64,000 bases of DNA from Lachnospiraceae bacterium (lineage in GTDB: Bacteria > Bacillota > Clostridia > Lachnospirales > Lachnospiraceae): NCBI GenBank assembly GCA_030523275.1, contig JAUNIX010000013.1, positions 1-64,000 on the forward strand. The letters are read 5' to 3'. The notes beneath the pieces are model-generated. The model did not search any database and had not been told where the DNA came from. It worked only from the letters and a program-made list of their open reading frames with translations. How positions within the stretch are numbered: the stretch's first letter is position 1; each line of letters opens with the position of its first letter. Below are positions 36,583 to 45,516 of this stretch, piece after piece. Made by a program: the position numbers and the translations under genes.

Positions 36583-37341
36583 CTAATCTGTTACGATCAA
36601 GGTGTCAAAACCAGCTGCATTTAACTGTCGCTCTAACTCTTGAGCTTTCATATAGGAATCCGTTCCACCGATCAAAACTGCATAATATTCTCCTTTTGAA
36701 ACGATTTCTCCACTAAATCCTTTCGAAATTGCCTGCATCAATGTATATTGAGCATTTGAAAACATCCGAAATAGGCCAATCTGCACACGGTAAACACCAG
36801 ATCTTGTGAAGTCCTGCTGCATAGCAATCACTGCATCCGCAATCTGTTCCGCAATTTGACGAAATTGGTTATCGTAAATTACATTATCATGATTATTATT
36901 GATAAATCCGGTCTCCACAAGTACTGCCGGCATGTTAGTTCTTCGAAGAACCACAAGTCCCGGGCGCTCTTTCACACCAAGATTTTGATAACCTACAGTT
37001 GTCAGATTTTCATTAATCCTTCTGGCAAGTTCTGCTTTATTTCCATTATCATCATAAACCAACGTTTCAACACCAGAATACTGTCCTGGAATCGGACTGG
37101 AATTCCTGTGCAGGGAAATAAATAAATCGGCACCTGACTGGTTTGCGATCGTTGCCTTTTCAAATGGCGTCTGCGTCGTATCTCCTGTTCTTGTATATAC
37201 GACATCAATTCCGGCATCTCGTAAAATCTGTCCCAATTCCAATGCAAGATTCAAATTATCATCGGATTCTCTTCTTCCATTATAAACTGCTCCAGGATCA
37301 CTTCCTCCGTGTCCAGCATCCAATACTACTTTTAAAGGCAT
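36583..37341 (-). CDS. N-acetylmuramoyl-L-alanine amidase with SPOR domain (CwlC-like)
   Basis: 252 residues without a signal peptide. Amidase_3 domain at 1-175 with zinc ligands H11 (DAGHGG), E25 (RRESDDNL) and H78 (SLHRN), and catalytic E143 (LVETGF). A SPOR domain covers about 182-250 (YRVQIGLFRMFSNAQYTL, YYAVLIGGTDSYMKA). It cuts the amide bond between MurNAc and L-Ala. Missing signal peptide plus C-terminal SPOR repeats is the design of Bacillus CwlC, a mother-cell lytic enzyme. Upstream is AC, 16 bases, CATATCATA, an exact fit to the sigma-K consensus. AAAGGAG precedes the ATG. Confidence 0.9.
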   Translation of the reverse strand: MPLKVVLDAGHGGSDPGAVYNGRRESDDNLNLALELGQILRDAGIDVVYTRTGDTTQTPFEKATIANQSGADLFISLHRNSSPIPGQYSGVETLVYDDNGNKAELARRINENLTTVGYQNLGVKERPGLVVLRRTNMPAVLVETGFINNNHDNVIYDNQFRQIAEQIADAVIAMQQDFTRSGVYRVQIGLFRMFSNAQYTLMQAISKGFSGEIVSKGEYYAVLIGGTDSYMKAQELERQLNAAGFDTLIVTD

Positions 37342-37369
37342 AATAAAACTCCTTTCACTATCTTATGAT

Positions 37370-37396
37370 TATGATATGCAACAAAGCATTTTACGT
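37370..37396 (-). promoter_or_regulatory. Predicted sigma-K promoter of the SPOR amidase
   Basis: AC, 16 bases, CATATCATA on the minus strand, matching AC-N16-CATANNNTA at every fixed position. It lies 28 bases before the start codon. Confidence 0.65.
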
Positions 37397-37409
37397 TATA
37401 TCTAGCATC

Positions 37410-37465
37410 TGAATATATATGTCTCTCACTTGAATATATATGTCCCTCACCCGTTATGATATAAT
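37410..37465 (+). promoter_or_regulatory. Direct-repeat operator and extended -10 promoter of the alpha-galactosidase
   Basis: Two copies of TGAATATATATGTCYCTCAC, 19 of 20 bases identical, stand 21 bases apart (about two helix turns). The second copy overlaps the place of a missing -35 element; TGATATAAT at 37457-37465 is an extended -10. This is the geometry of activators of the AraC/XylS type. No regulator gene of that type is in the window. Confidence 0.6.
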
Positions 37466-37504
37466 AAACAACACAAAAAATTTATGAATATCAGAGGAAC
37501 AATT

Positions 37505-39694
37505 ATGGGAATTATTTTTAACAAAAAAAGCAAAACGATCACTTTGCACACAAAGCACTCGTCCTATCAAATGAAAATTGGAAATCTTGATTATCTTTTT
37601 CATTTGTATTATGGACCAAGCATCTGCGATGCAGACATGAGTTATCAAATCATGCAGTACGACCGTGGATTTTCTGGAAATCCATATGAATCCAGAAATG
37701 CCAGAACTTTCTCTCTGGATGCACAACCTCAAGAATTCAGCACACAGCAACAGGGAGATTTCCGCACGACCAGCATTGAAGTCGTAAACGGCGATGGAAG
37801 CTATTCTTTCCACGGAAAGACGGTCGATTACAAAATCACAAAAGGCAAATACCAATTGGATACTCTTCCATGTGTTTTTGCCACCAACAATGATACGGTA
37901 GATACGTTAGAAATTACATTATCTGACGCTGTAACAAATGTACAAGTGGTACTTCTCTACAGTGTATTCGAGGAAGCCGACATCATTACCCGTGCGGTAA
38001 AAGTTATTAATTCCGGTGATTCACCAATCCATTTGAAAAAAATTATGTCCGTTTGTCTTGATTTTCTAAATGGAAAAGACTTTGATCTGGTAAGCCTTCC
38101 AGGACGTTATGGACAAGAACGCCAGGTTGAACGCCAACCTTTGACACACCATATTCATACAATCGGCAGTGTACGTGGTTCTTCCAGTCATCAACAAAAT
38201 CCATTTGTTATCTTGTGCGACAAGAATGCCACAGAAGATTATGGTAAATGTTATGGTTTCTCCCTGATGTACAGTGGTAATTTTCTAACAGAAGTGGAAC
38301 TCGATCAGTATGATCAGCTTCGTCTTGTAATGGGAATCCACCCAAAACAATTTGACTATAAACTAAATCCTCAGGAAGTATTTGAAGGACCTGAAGTTGT
38401 TATGGCATTTTCCGAACATGGATTTACCGGTCTTACGCATCTTTATCACGATTTCTACCGCTCTAATCTTTGTAAGAGTAAATTTGTCAAAGAGGTAGAA
38501 CGTCCGGTTTTGATCAACAGTTGGGAAGCTGCTTTTATGGATTTCGATGATGTAAAACTGATAGAAATTGCAAAAGCCGCCAAAAAAATGGGCGTTGATC
38601 TTCTCGTTATGGATGACGGTTGGTTTGGAAAACGTGATGATGACAATAGCAGCCTTGGTGACTGGTATGTCAATGAAAATAAAATCAAATGCGGACTTCA
38701 TAAATTAGTAGAGCAGATCAATGATCTGGATATGAAATTTGGTATCTGGTTTGAACCAGAGATGGTTTCTGAAGACAGCGATCTCTACCGTGCACATCCA
38801 GAATGGACAATGCAGATTCCAGGCCGTCATGCTGTACGCAGTCGTAACCAAATGGCACTTGATATGAGTCGTAAAGATGTTCAGGATTACCTGATTGAAA
38901 AAATCAATGCAATCCTGGATGATGCCAATATCTTCTATGTAAAATGGGATATTAATCGCTCTCTTGCTGATATCTGGTCGAACAGTCTTCCTTCTGAAAG
39001 ACAGGGGGAAGTTTACCACCGTTATATCCTCGGTCTGTATCGCGTGATGGACAACATCATCAAAACTCATCCGGATATTTTATTTGAAGGCTGTAGTGGC
39101 GGTGGCGGTCGTTACGACCCAGCTATGTTACACTACTATCCTCAATATTGGGTCAGCGATAACAACCATCCTCTTGACCGTTTAAAACTACATTACGGAA
39201 CCTCATTTGTTTATCCAATCTGTACGATGGGGGCTCATATTTCTGACAGTGGTAAATTCATTCCGCTTCGTACAAAGGCTGTTGTTGCCATGTGCGGAAC
39301 ATTCGGATATGAACTGGATGCTACACATTTATCCGCAGAAGAACAGGAAATATGTCGTGAACAAAGTGAATTGTTCCGCAAATATTATCATCTTATCTTC
39401 TCAGGAGATTATTACCGCCTTACCAATCCTTTTGAGGTTGGCAATATGACTGCTTGGCAGCATGTATCCAAAGATAAGAGTGAATCACTTTTAAGCGTGG
39501 TTGTAACGAATCTTACTTGTAACGGACCACAGGAGTACATAAAAGCTAAGGGATTGGAGCCTGATGCACTCTATACGATCAATGACGGGGATGATGTATA
39601 TTCTGGTTCTGCACTTATGAATGCTGGACTTCCAATCAACCGAGAAGTTCCTGAATATACAAGCTTCCAGTTCCATTTACAAAAGAAACAATAA
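37505..39694 (+). CDS. Alpha-galactosidase, GH36
   Basis: 729 residues from MGIIFNKKSK (GAGGAA 5 bases upstream; a longer frame adds 7). Retaining enzyme releasing alpha-1,6-galactose from melibiose, raffinose and stachyose. The N-terminal beta-supersandwich (about 1-320) leads into the TIM barrel. The nucleophile is D482 in YVKWDINRSL and the acid/base D552 in WVSDNNHPLDRL, matching spacing in the tetrameric GH36 enzymes. MDDGWFGKRDDD and EGCSGGGGRYDPAML are family signatures. No signal peptide, so it acts on sugar taken up by a transporter not seen here. Confidence 0.95.
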   Translation: MGIIFNKKSKTITLHTKHSSYQMKIGNLDYLFHLYYGPSICDADMSYQIMQYDRGFSGNPYESRNARTFSLDAQPQEFSTQQQGDFRTTSIEVVNGDGSYSFHGKTVDYKITKGKYQLDTLPCVFATNNDTVDTLEITLSDAVTNVQVVLLYSVFEEADIITRAVKVINSGDSPIHLKKIMSVCLDFLNGKDFDLVSLPGRYGQERQVERQPLTHHIHTIGSVRGSSSHQQNPFVILCDKNATEDYGKCYGFSLMYSGNFLTEVELDQYDQLRLVMGIHPKQFDYKLNPQEVFEGPEVVMAFSEHGFTGLTHLYHDFYRSNLCKSKFVKEVERPVLINSWEAAFMDFDDVKLIEIAKAAKKMGVDLLVMDDGWFGKRDDDNSSLGDWYVNENKIKCGLHKLVEQINDLDMKFGIWFEPEMVSEDSDLYRAHPEWTMQIPGRHAVRSRNQMALDMSRKDVQDYLIEKINAILDDANIFYVKWDINRSLADIWSNSLPSERQGEVYHRYILGLYRVMDNIIKTHPDILFEGCSGGGGRYDPAMLHYYPQYWVSDNNHPLDRLKLHYGTSFVYPICTMGAHISDSGKFIPLRTKAVVAMCGTFGYELDATHLSAEEQEICREQSELFRKYYHLIFSGDYYRLTNPFEVGNMTAWQHVSKDKSESLLSVVVTNLTCNGPQEYIKAKGLEPDALYTINDGDDVYSGSALMNAGLPINREVPEYTSFQFHLQKKQ

Positions 39695-39721
39695 CTATTT
39701 CCTATTCATATTTTACATAAG

Positions 39722-39747
39722 TTCCCGGGGATTACCCGGGAATTTTC
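39722..39747 (+). terminator. Terminator of the alpha-galactosidase gene
   Basis: TTCCCGGG, loop GATTA, CCCGGGAA, then TTTTC. Confidence 0.75.
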
Positions 39748-39809
39748 TTAGATATACAAAAAGAACGTATTGGGGTAACACTTGTTTTCTTTGTTCTCCA
39801 CAAGGAAAC

Positions 39810-39838
39810 TTGATATTTAGCCCCTCGTGTGCTATATT
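39810..39838 (+). promoter_or_regulatory. Predicted promoter of the esterase gene
   Basis: TTGATA, 17 bases, TATATT, about 50 bases before the GGAGG site. Confidence 0.55.
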
Positions 39839-39895
39839 AGCAAATGAACATGATAAGATGTGTACTGTATTTTTATGCACAGAATGGAGGACATT

Positions 39896-40657
39896 ATGGT
39901 TAATAAATGGGATATTACTATTCCAGAACTTACAGGAGAGGAAGTAAGGAGCGCCTATATCTATTTGCCGGAATCCTATCATTATGATACAGAACGATAT
40001 TATCCGGTTCTTTATATGTTCGATGGACATAATGTATTTTTTGACGCTGATGCAACCTATGGTAAGTGCTGGGGAATAAAAGAGTACATGGATTATACAA
40101 ATACACAAATGATTATTGTTGCTGTAGAATGTAATCATGGTCCTAATAATGATCGTTTAAAAGAATACTCTCCTTTTTCATTTCGTGATCCGCAATATGG
40201 TAAAATTACAGGGAAAGGTCACATTACGATGGATTGGCTTGTAAATTCTTTTAAAAAAGAGATTGATCAGGCATTTCGAACACTTTCTGATCGAGAACAT
40301 ACTTATATCGCTGGCAGCTCTATGGGTGGTCTTATGAGCTTATATGCTCTGATCGAATACAATCATATTTTTTCCAAAGCTGCAGCACTCTCACCATCTT
40401 TGTGGACAGGACCAAACAAGATCACACAGATGATAAAAAACACCTCCCTCGATCCAAATACCACACTTTATATGGATTATGGTTCGGAGGAAATCAAAAC
40501 TCGCAAAAATATGCAGACAAACTATGCCAAAGTCAGCTCTGCACTCTTTGCAAAAGGTGTGTTTTTAGAAAGCCGAATTGTTCCAAATGGCACACACAGC
40601 GAAGGAAGCTGGGAAAAGCAAGTTCCATTTTTTATGAATACTTTACTATATGAATAG
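39896..40657 (+). CDS. Alpha/beta-hydrolase esterase
   Basis: 253 residues from MVNKWDITIPEL, chosen by GGAGG 5 bases upstream; a longer frame adds 12. The fold matches the esterase D / enterochelin-esterase-like group: LYMFDGHNVF early strand, nucleophile elbow AGSSMGGLMSLYAL (about 141-154), acid in YMDYGSEE and a histidine in VPNGTHSEGSWEKQ. No signal peptide, so it acts in the cytosol on an unknown acyl ester. It may be linked to the ATP-grasp gene 63 bases downstream. Confidence 0.85.
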   Translation: MVNKWDITIPELTGEEVRSAYIYLPESYHYDTERYYPVLYMFDGHNVFFDADATYGKCWGIKEYMDYTNTQMIIVAVECNHGPNNDRLKEYSPFSFRDPQYGKITGKGHITMDWLVNSFKKEIDQAFRTLSDREHTYIAGSSMGGLMSLYALIEYNHIFSKAAALSPSLWTGPNKITQMIKNTSLDPNTTLYMDYGSEEIKTRKNMQTNYAKVSSALFAKGVFLESRIVPNGTHSEGSWEKQVPFFMNTLLYE

Positions 40658-40720
40658 AATATTTCATTCATATGATATATAATTATTTTAAATATAAAAG
40701 AAAGAAGGTTCAAACTACTT

Positions 40721-41914
40721 ATGAAAAACTTTATTTTCATCTCTCCAAACTTTCCTACAAACTATTGGCAATTTTGTAAAGAATTAAAAGCCAACGGATT
40801 AAACGTATTAGGAATTGGAGATCAGCCATACGATGATTTAACACAGGATTTAAAGGATAGCTTAAATGAATATTATAAGGTTGATAGCTTAGAAAACTAC
40901 GATTCCGTTTATCGTGCAGTTGCATTCTTTACTTTCAAATATGGTCGTATCGACTGGTTAGAATCAAACAATGAATACTGGCTGGAAAGAGATGCTGCTC
41001 TGCGTACCGATTTTAATATCCAGAGTGGATTCCAGACAGAAGATATGCCTCGCATCAAATATAAATCTAAAATGAAAGAATATTATACAAAAGCGGGCAT
41101 TCCAGTTGCCAAATATCATTTAGTTGATAATTGGGATAACTGCAAAGCATTTATCAATGAAGTTGGATATCCTGTCATCACAAAACCAGACAATGGTGTT
41201 GGAGCTTCTGATACATATAAGATCAGCAACGATGACGAACTTGGACATTTCTTCGCAACAAAGCAAGAAAATGTACAGTATATTATGGAAGAGTTCATCA
41301 ATGCAGAAGTAAACTCTTATGATGCTATTATTGATGCAAATGGAGAACCTATGTTTGAAACAGGAAATGTGACTCCAAACTCTATCATGGATATCGTAAA
41401 TAACAATGATAACTCTTTATATTATATCGTCAAAGAACTTCCGGAAGATACCAGAAGAGCTGGACGTGCAGCAGTCAAAAGTTTTGGCGTTAAGAGCCGT
41501 TTCATCCACTTTGAATTTTTCCGTCTTTTAGAAGATCACGAAGGAATGGGCAAAAAAGGCGATGTTGTTGCACTTGAAGTAAACATGCGTCCTTGCGGTG
41601 GATTTACACCAGATATGATCAACTTTGCTCATAGCACAGACGTATATAAAATCTGGGCAGACATGATTGCATTTAACAAATCCACACTTCCTGTTGGTGA
41701 ACACGCTTTCTGTGCTTATGCAGGATTACGTGATGGTAAAGACTTTGTCATGAGCCATGACGATATTATGGCAGCTTATGGCGCAAACATGAGAATGGTA
41801 GACCGTATTCCAGATGTTTTAGCTGGGGCTATGGGAAATCAGATGTACGTTGCTACTTTCCCTACAAAAGAAGAAATGGATACATTCTATCAGAGAGTTT
41901 TAGAATGTAGATAA
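40721..41914 (+). CDS. ATP-grasp domain ligase of unknown substrate
   Basis: 397 residues. A PreATP-grasp-like N-terminal domain (MKNFIFISPNFPTNYWQF) is followed by a carbamoyl-phosphate-synthase-type ATP-grasp domain: the segment with YPVITKPDNGVGASDTYKI binds the nucleotide, YIMEEFINAEVNSYDAIID follows, and the metal site is in DVVALEVNMRPCGGF. Such enzymes join a carboxylate to an amine or thiol. No peptide-synthesis or amino-acid genes adjoin, so the substrate is open. AAGAAGG precedes the ATG. Confidence 0.85.
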   Translation: MKNFIFISPNFPTNYWQFCKELKANGLNVLGIGDQPYDDLTQDLKDSLNEYYKVDSLENYDSVYRAVAFFTFKYGRIDWLESNNEYWLERDAALRTDFNIQSGFQTEDMPRIKYKSKMKEYYTKAGIPVAKYHLVDNWDNCKAFINEVGYPVITKPDNGVGASDTYKISNDDELGHFFATKQENVQYIMEEFINAEVNSYDAIIDANGEPMFETGNVTPNSIMDIVNNNDNSLYYIVKELPEDTRRAGRAAVKSFGVKSRFIHFEFFRLLEDHEGMGKKGDVVALEVNMRPCGGFTPDMINFAHSTDVYKIWADMIAFNKSTLPVGEHAFCAYAGLRDGKDFVMSHDDIMAAYGANMRMVDRIPDVLAGAMGNQMYVATFPTKEEMDTFYQRVLECR

Positions 41915-41930
41915 ATACGCTATTGAATTT

Positions 41931-41972
41931 AAAAAGCCACATATCCGCTAATTCGTAGATATGTGGCTTGCT
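41931..41972. terminator. Bidirectional terminator between the ATP-grasp gene and hslO
   Basis: AAGCCACATATC and GATATGTGGCTT form a 12-base-pair stem with A-run upstream and T-rich sequence downstream, serving both converging genes. Confidence 0.8.
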
Positions 41973-41975
41973 TTT

Positions 41976-42854
41976 CTATCTCGCCTTTTTCAACATTTTT
42001 TTCAGATCTTCAACTGTAAATTCATAATTTGTATTACAGAAATGACAATTTACTTCAATCGGTTTCCCATCATTGATCATATCTTTTAATTCTTTTTCTC
42101 CAACACTGATGACCGCTTTTTCGACACGCTCTTTGCTACAATTACATGCAAATTGAGTTGGCACTTTATCATAGACGGTCACACCAAAGTCTCCAAGCAA
42201 ATCTTCCATAATCATTTCCGGAGTTTTTCCCTGACTCAGTTCTGTTGTCACTGAAGTAAATTCTTTGATTTTCTGCTCAAGACGACTGATTACTTCCTCT
42301 TCTGCAAATGGCATCAACTGGATGATGAATCCACCTGCATGTTTGACTGTATTATTTTTCTCCATCAATACACCAAGTGCGACAGAAGATGGCACCTGTT
42401 CACTGGTTGCAAAATAGTATGTCAGATCTTCTGCAATCTCTCCAGATACCAAATGGGTCTGTCCAACATAAGGATCTTTTAATCCAATGTCTTTGATGAC
42501 ACTTAAAACTCCTAAGTCCAATGCTCCACCGACATCTAACTTACCATCTGCACGAATTGGCAGCATCACATTTGGATTATTGACATAACCTTTGACATTG
42601 GCATGAGAATCCGCTGTTACCATCAAACCACCAATTGGTCCCTGACACTGAATTTTCAATGTCAAAATATCACTGTCATTTTTGCACATACTTCCCATCA
42701 TGGCGCCCGCAGTCAGTAATCTTCCCAATGCGGCTGTTGCAACCGGACTTGTATTATGTGCCTGTCTTGCTGTTTCTACTACTTCTTTTGTATAAGCCGC
42801 AAAAAAACGAATCTGATTATTTGCAGCTGTTCCTCTAATAATGTAATCTTCCAT
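41976..42854 (-). CDS. hslO: Redox-regulated chaperone Hsp33
   Basis: 292 residues from MEDYIIRGTA; the longer frame adds 41 residues that overlap the methyltransferase. Holdase chaperone switched on by oxidation and unfolding. The N-terminal domain has the family strings SHANVKGYVNNP and GGFIIQLMP; the C-terminal zinc centre is CNCSKE plus CHFC, all four cysteines kept. It overlaps the upstream methyltransferase gene by 20 bases, so the two are co-expressed. Confidence 0.95.
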   Translation of the reverse strand: MEDYIIRGTAANNQIRFFAAYTKEVVETARQAHNTSPVATAALGRLLTAGAMMGSMCKNDSDILTLKIQCQGPIGGLMVTADSHANVKGYVNNPNVMLPIRADGKLDVGGALDLGVLSVIKDIGLKDPYVGQTHLVSGEIAEDLTYYFATSEQVPSSVALGVLMEKNNTVKHAGGFIIQLMPFAEEEVISRLEQKIKEFTSVTTELSQGKTPEMIMEDLLGDFGVTVYDKVPTQFACNCSKERVEKAVISVGEKELKDMINDGKPIEVNCHFCNTNYEFTVEDLKKMLKKAR

Positions 42855-43620
42855 CGCGAATTCGCTCCACCTTTCCTTTTTCTCTTGCAATAAAATAAAT
42901 ACGTTCACTATCTGCTTTCGGAGGCTCTCTGGTAAATGCATCATAAACTGCCACAAACTCCAAACCTGCCTCTGCAAGTGCCTGCTTTACTTGTTCGATC
43001 GTATACGCTTTTTGATAATGATTTTCTGTAAACTTTTGAAATCTTCCATCTTCTTCCTGCAAAAACAAATGCAGATTGTACTCATTGATTCTCTCATCTT
43101 CATAATAATAATTATCCCAGATAAAACTCATCTTCTCCCGATCTTCTGCTATCGTATGATCTGCAAGCAATACCTGATATTTATAAAGCGTATTCATGTC
43201 AAAAATAAATAATCCTTCTGGATCCAAATAATTATTTACTAAACGAAAGACTTCTGTCAAGTCTTTTTCATCAATTATGTAATTCATACTGTCACAAACG
43301 CTGATGATTGCCCTTACCGTTCCGTATAACTCAAATTCACGCATATCCTGCAACAAATATAGAATGTCATAACCATGTTTGTGAGATTTTTCCTGCGCGA
43401 TTTCCAGCATTTCATCAGAATAATCGACACCAATCATATCATAGCCGACTTCTGCTAATTTTTCAGTCAGGCTACCAGTTCCACATCCCAGATCTAAGAT
43501 CAAACCATCATCGATTTCATCCTCTTTTAACAGACTGACCACATACTCAGCCCACTCATCATACGGAACGTTATCCATGAAATCATCATATACTCTGGCA
43601 AAATTCTCGTAACTTTCCAT
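42835..43620 (-). CDS. SAM-dependent class I methyltransferase
   Basis: 261 residues from MESYENFARVYDDFM, chosen by AAGGAGG 5 bases upstream; a longer frame adds 29. Motif I ILDLGCGTGSLTEKL (about 41-55), MIGVDYSDEMLEIA and ISVCDSMNYI are plain. The family is widespread in Clostridia next to hslO and has no proven substrate. It is 20 bases after cls. Confidence 0.88.
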   Translation of the reverse strand: MESYENFARVYDDFMDNVPYDEWAEYVVSLLKEDEIDDGLILDLGCGTGSLTEKLAEVGYDMIGVDYSDEMLEIAQEKSHKHGYDILYLLQDMREFELYGTVRAIISVCDSMNYIIDEKDLTEVFRLVNNYLDPEGLFIFDMNTLYKYQVLLADHTIAEDREKMSFIWDNYYYEDERINEYNLHLFLQEEDGRFQKFTENHYQKAYTIEQVKQALAEAGLEFVAVYDAFTREPPKADSERIYFIAREKGKVERIRDGRLHY

Positions 43621-43640
43621 ATGGCCCTCCTTTATGTTTT

Positions 43641-45182
43641 TTATAATAATGGAGCAAATCCCCGTAAAATACTCTGTGCCACCAATGCCGGCAGAGGTTT
43701 GACACAATCCTGCATCGTCACTCTCCTACTTACTTCTATACTCTCTATAAAGTCATCATGGATTGCTTTAACAGCACTATTTTTATATAAGAAAACACCA
43801 CATTCAAAATGTAGATACAAGCTGCGGTAATCCCAATTAACCGTTCCTACCGTTGCAATCTTATCGTCACAGACAACATTTTTGGCATGTACAAATCCGG
43901 GTGTATATTCATAAATCTTCACACCAGCATTTACCAAAGTACGATAATAAGATTGTGAAACAAGGAAAATCCACTTTTTATCCGGAATTCCCGGCATTAA
44001 GATTCGCACATCAACCCCTCGTTTTGCCGCCAGACAAAGCGCAGTTGTCAACTCATTGTCTATAATCAGGTATGGCGTCGTGATGTATAAATATCGGGAA
44101 GCTCCATTGGCAAGATTGAGATAAATATTTTCACCAACTGTTTCCGAATCTAATGGCGTATCCGAATATGGCTGTACATAACCATCACTCATGATTTCTC
44201 TCTCCATATGAAGTTGCGGACGGTATTTTGCATAACTTTCATCCAATTTCCTCATTGGATTCCAAACTTGCAAAAACATCATCGTCAAATTCCATACAGC
44301 CTCTCCTTTGAGCATAATACCACTGTCTTTCCAATATCCAAATCGCTCTACTCGATTGATGTACTCATCGGCAAGATTAAAACCACCAGTAAATGCGGTA
44401 TGCCCATCAATGACCATAATTTTTCGATGGTCACGGTTATTCCATGCTGTTGAAATAATCGGAATAAACGTATTAAAACGCATACAGGAGATTCCATAAC
44501 TTTCTAACTTCTTACAAAATCCAGATTCCAATTCTGAAATGCACCCAACATCATCATACATAAAACGAACATCGACACCTTCGGCTGCCTTTTCAATCAA
44601 GATTTCCAACATCTCATCCAGCATGGTACCTTCTTTTACAATAAAATATTCCATAAAAATATAATGCTTCGCATTTTTTAATTCATGTAAAACACATTCA
44701 TAACATGCCTCTCCACTGGCAAAGTATTCTGTTTCTGTATTTCGATAAATTGGGTAACCCGCATAATGCGAAATATAAGCACTCTGACCTGCGGCACTCA
44801 AATCTTGTTCGCGTATTTCCTCAAGTAACTTTTCATCCTGTGTCAGAAGCCCTGCAGTTCCCTCAATTTCTTTATCAAGTACTTTGCGAAGCCTTTTTGC
44901 AGGTTTTTTGTTTCCGAGATACAAATACATAATTCCTCCCAAAATCGGAACCATTGCGATTGGTATGATCCAAGCCAGCTTATACGCTGGATTCTCATCT
45001 TTATTAATAATATATATAATTGCAACAATACTAAAGATCGTTAATATCACCGATACTTCATGATAATGCTCTCCCAAACTAAACAAGATTGTAATGATCC
45101 AATATGTCTGAAGTGCAAGTACCCATAATCCAATGAACAGTCGGCCAAATAAAAATTTACCTATTTTTTTTATATTTTTCAC
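43641..45182 (-). CDS. cls: Cardiolipin synthase
   Basis: 513 residues, phospholipase D superfamily. Makes cardiolipin from two phosphatidylglycerols at the membrane. Two N-terminal spans (about 14-35, 43-59) and a third hydrophobic segment (about 69-89) precede the catalytic part. HKD motif 1 is H252-K254-D259 (NHRDHRKIMVIDGHTAFTGG) and motif 2 is H432-K434-D439 (FVHAKNVVCDDKIATVG). Length and motif positions fit the Gram-positive Cls type. Confidence 0.94.
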   Translation of the reverse strand: MKNIKKIGKFLFGRLFIGLWVLALQTYWIITILFSLGEHYHEVSVILTIFSIVAIIYIINKDENPAYKLAWIIPIAMVPILGGIMYLYLGNKKPAKRLRKVLDKEIEGTAGLLTQDEKLLEEIREQDLSAAGQSAYISHYAGYPIYRNTETEYFASGEACYECVLHELKNAKHYIFMEYFIVKEGTMLDEMLEILIEKAAEGVDVRFMYDDVGCISELESGFCKKLESYGISCMRFNTFIPIISTAWNNRDHRKIMVIDGHTAFTGGFNLADEYINRVERFGYWKDSGIMLKGEAVWNLTMMFLQVWNPMRKLDESYAKYRPQLHMEREIMSDGYVQPYSDTPLDSETVGENIYLNLANGASRYLYITTPYLIIDNELTTALCLAAKRGVDVRILMPGIPDKKWIFLVSQSYYRTLVNAGVKIYEYTPGFVHAKNVVCDDKIATVGTVNWDYRSLYLHFECGVFLYKNSAVKAIHDDFIESIEVSRRVTMQDCVKPLPALVAQSILRGFAPLL

Positions 45183-45243
45183 AGATTAACGCCACCTTTT
45201 CATTTTTCTCTTTTACATTCGTGTTGAATTCCTATTCTAACAC

Positions 45244-45272
45244 AAACGCCGCTGGAATTCCAGCGGCGCTTT
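45244..45272 (-). terminator. Terminator of the SASP gene
   Basis: 22-base perfect palindrome CGCCGCTGG AATT CCAGCGGCG, followed by TTTGTGTT on the minus strand. It directly follows the SASP stop codon. Confidence 0.75.
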
Positions 45273-45273
45273 G

Positions 45274-45456
45274 TTATTGTTCTGTATTTTTCATTTCTCT
45301 TTTTCTTTTTGTCATTAATCCACCGATTCGGCCTGTCTCTTTTGCGGATAAGGATTTCCATCCTTCCTTTTGTACTTTATCGGCCAGCCCTAATTCTTCT
45401 GCAATTTCATACTTTAGTATTTCATCTTCTGTAAGAGGTTTGGGAGTTTTTCGCAT
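45274..45456 (-). CDS. Small acid-soluble spore protein, alpha/beta type
   Basis: 60 residues from MRKTPKPLTEDE, chosen by AAGGAG 8 bases upstream. Family pattern KYEIAEELGLADKVQKEGW followed by LSAKETGRIGGLM is complete, including the Glu-Ile-Ala protease cleavage site. These proteins coat spore DNA and give UV resistance. It has a sigma-F/G-like promoter of its own. Confidence 0.93.
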   Translation of the reverse strand: MRKTPKPLTEDEILKYEIAEELGLADKVQKEGWKSLSAKETGRIGGLMTKRKREMKNTEQ

Positions 45457-45487
45457 CTGCCTTTCTCCTTTCATCAGCTGATAATAC

Positions 45488-45516
45488 AAGTATGTGCGAT
45501 TTCTAAAATATTATTC
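45488..45516 (-). promoter_or_regulatory. Predicted sigma-G/sigma-F promoter of the SASP gene
   Basis: GAATA, 17 bases, CATACTT on the minus strand, against the consensus GHATR-N17/18-CATWHTA (one mismatch). The -35 element overlaps the addA stop codon region. Confidence 0.6.
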
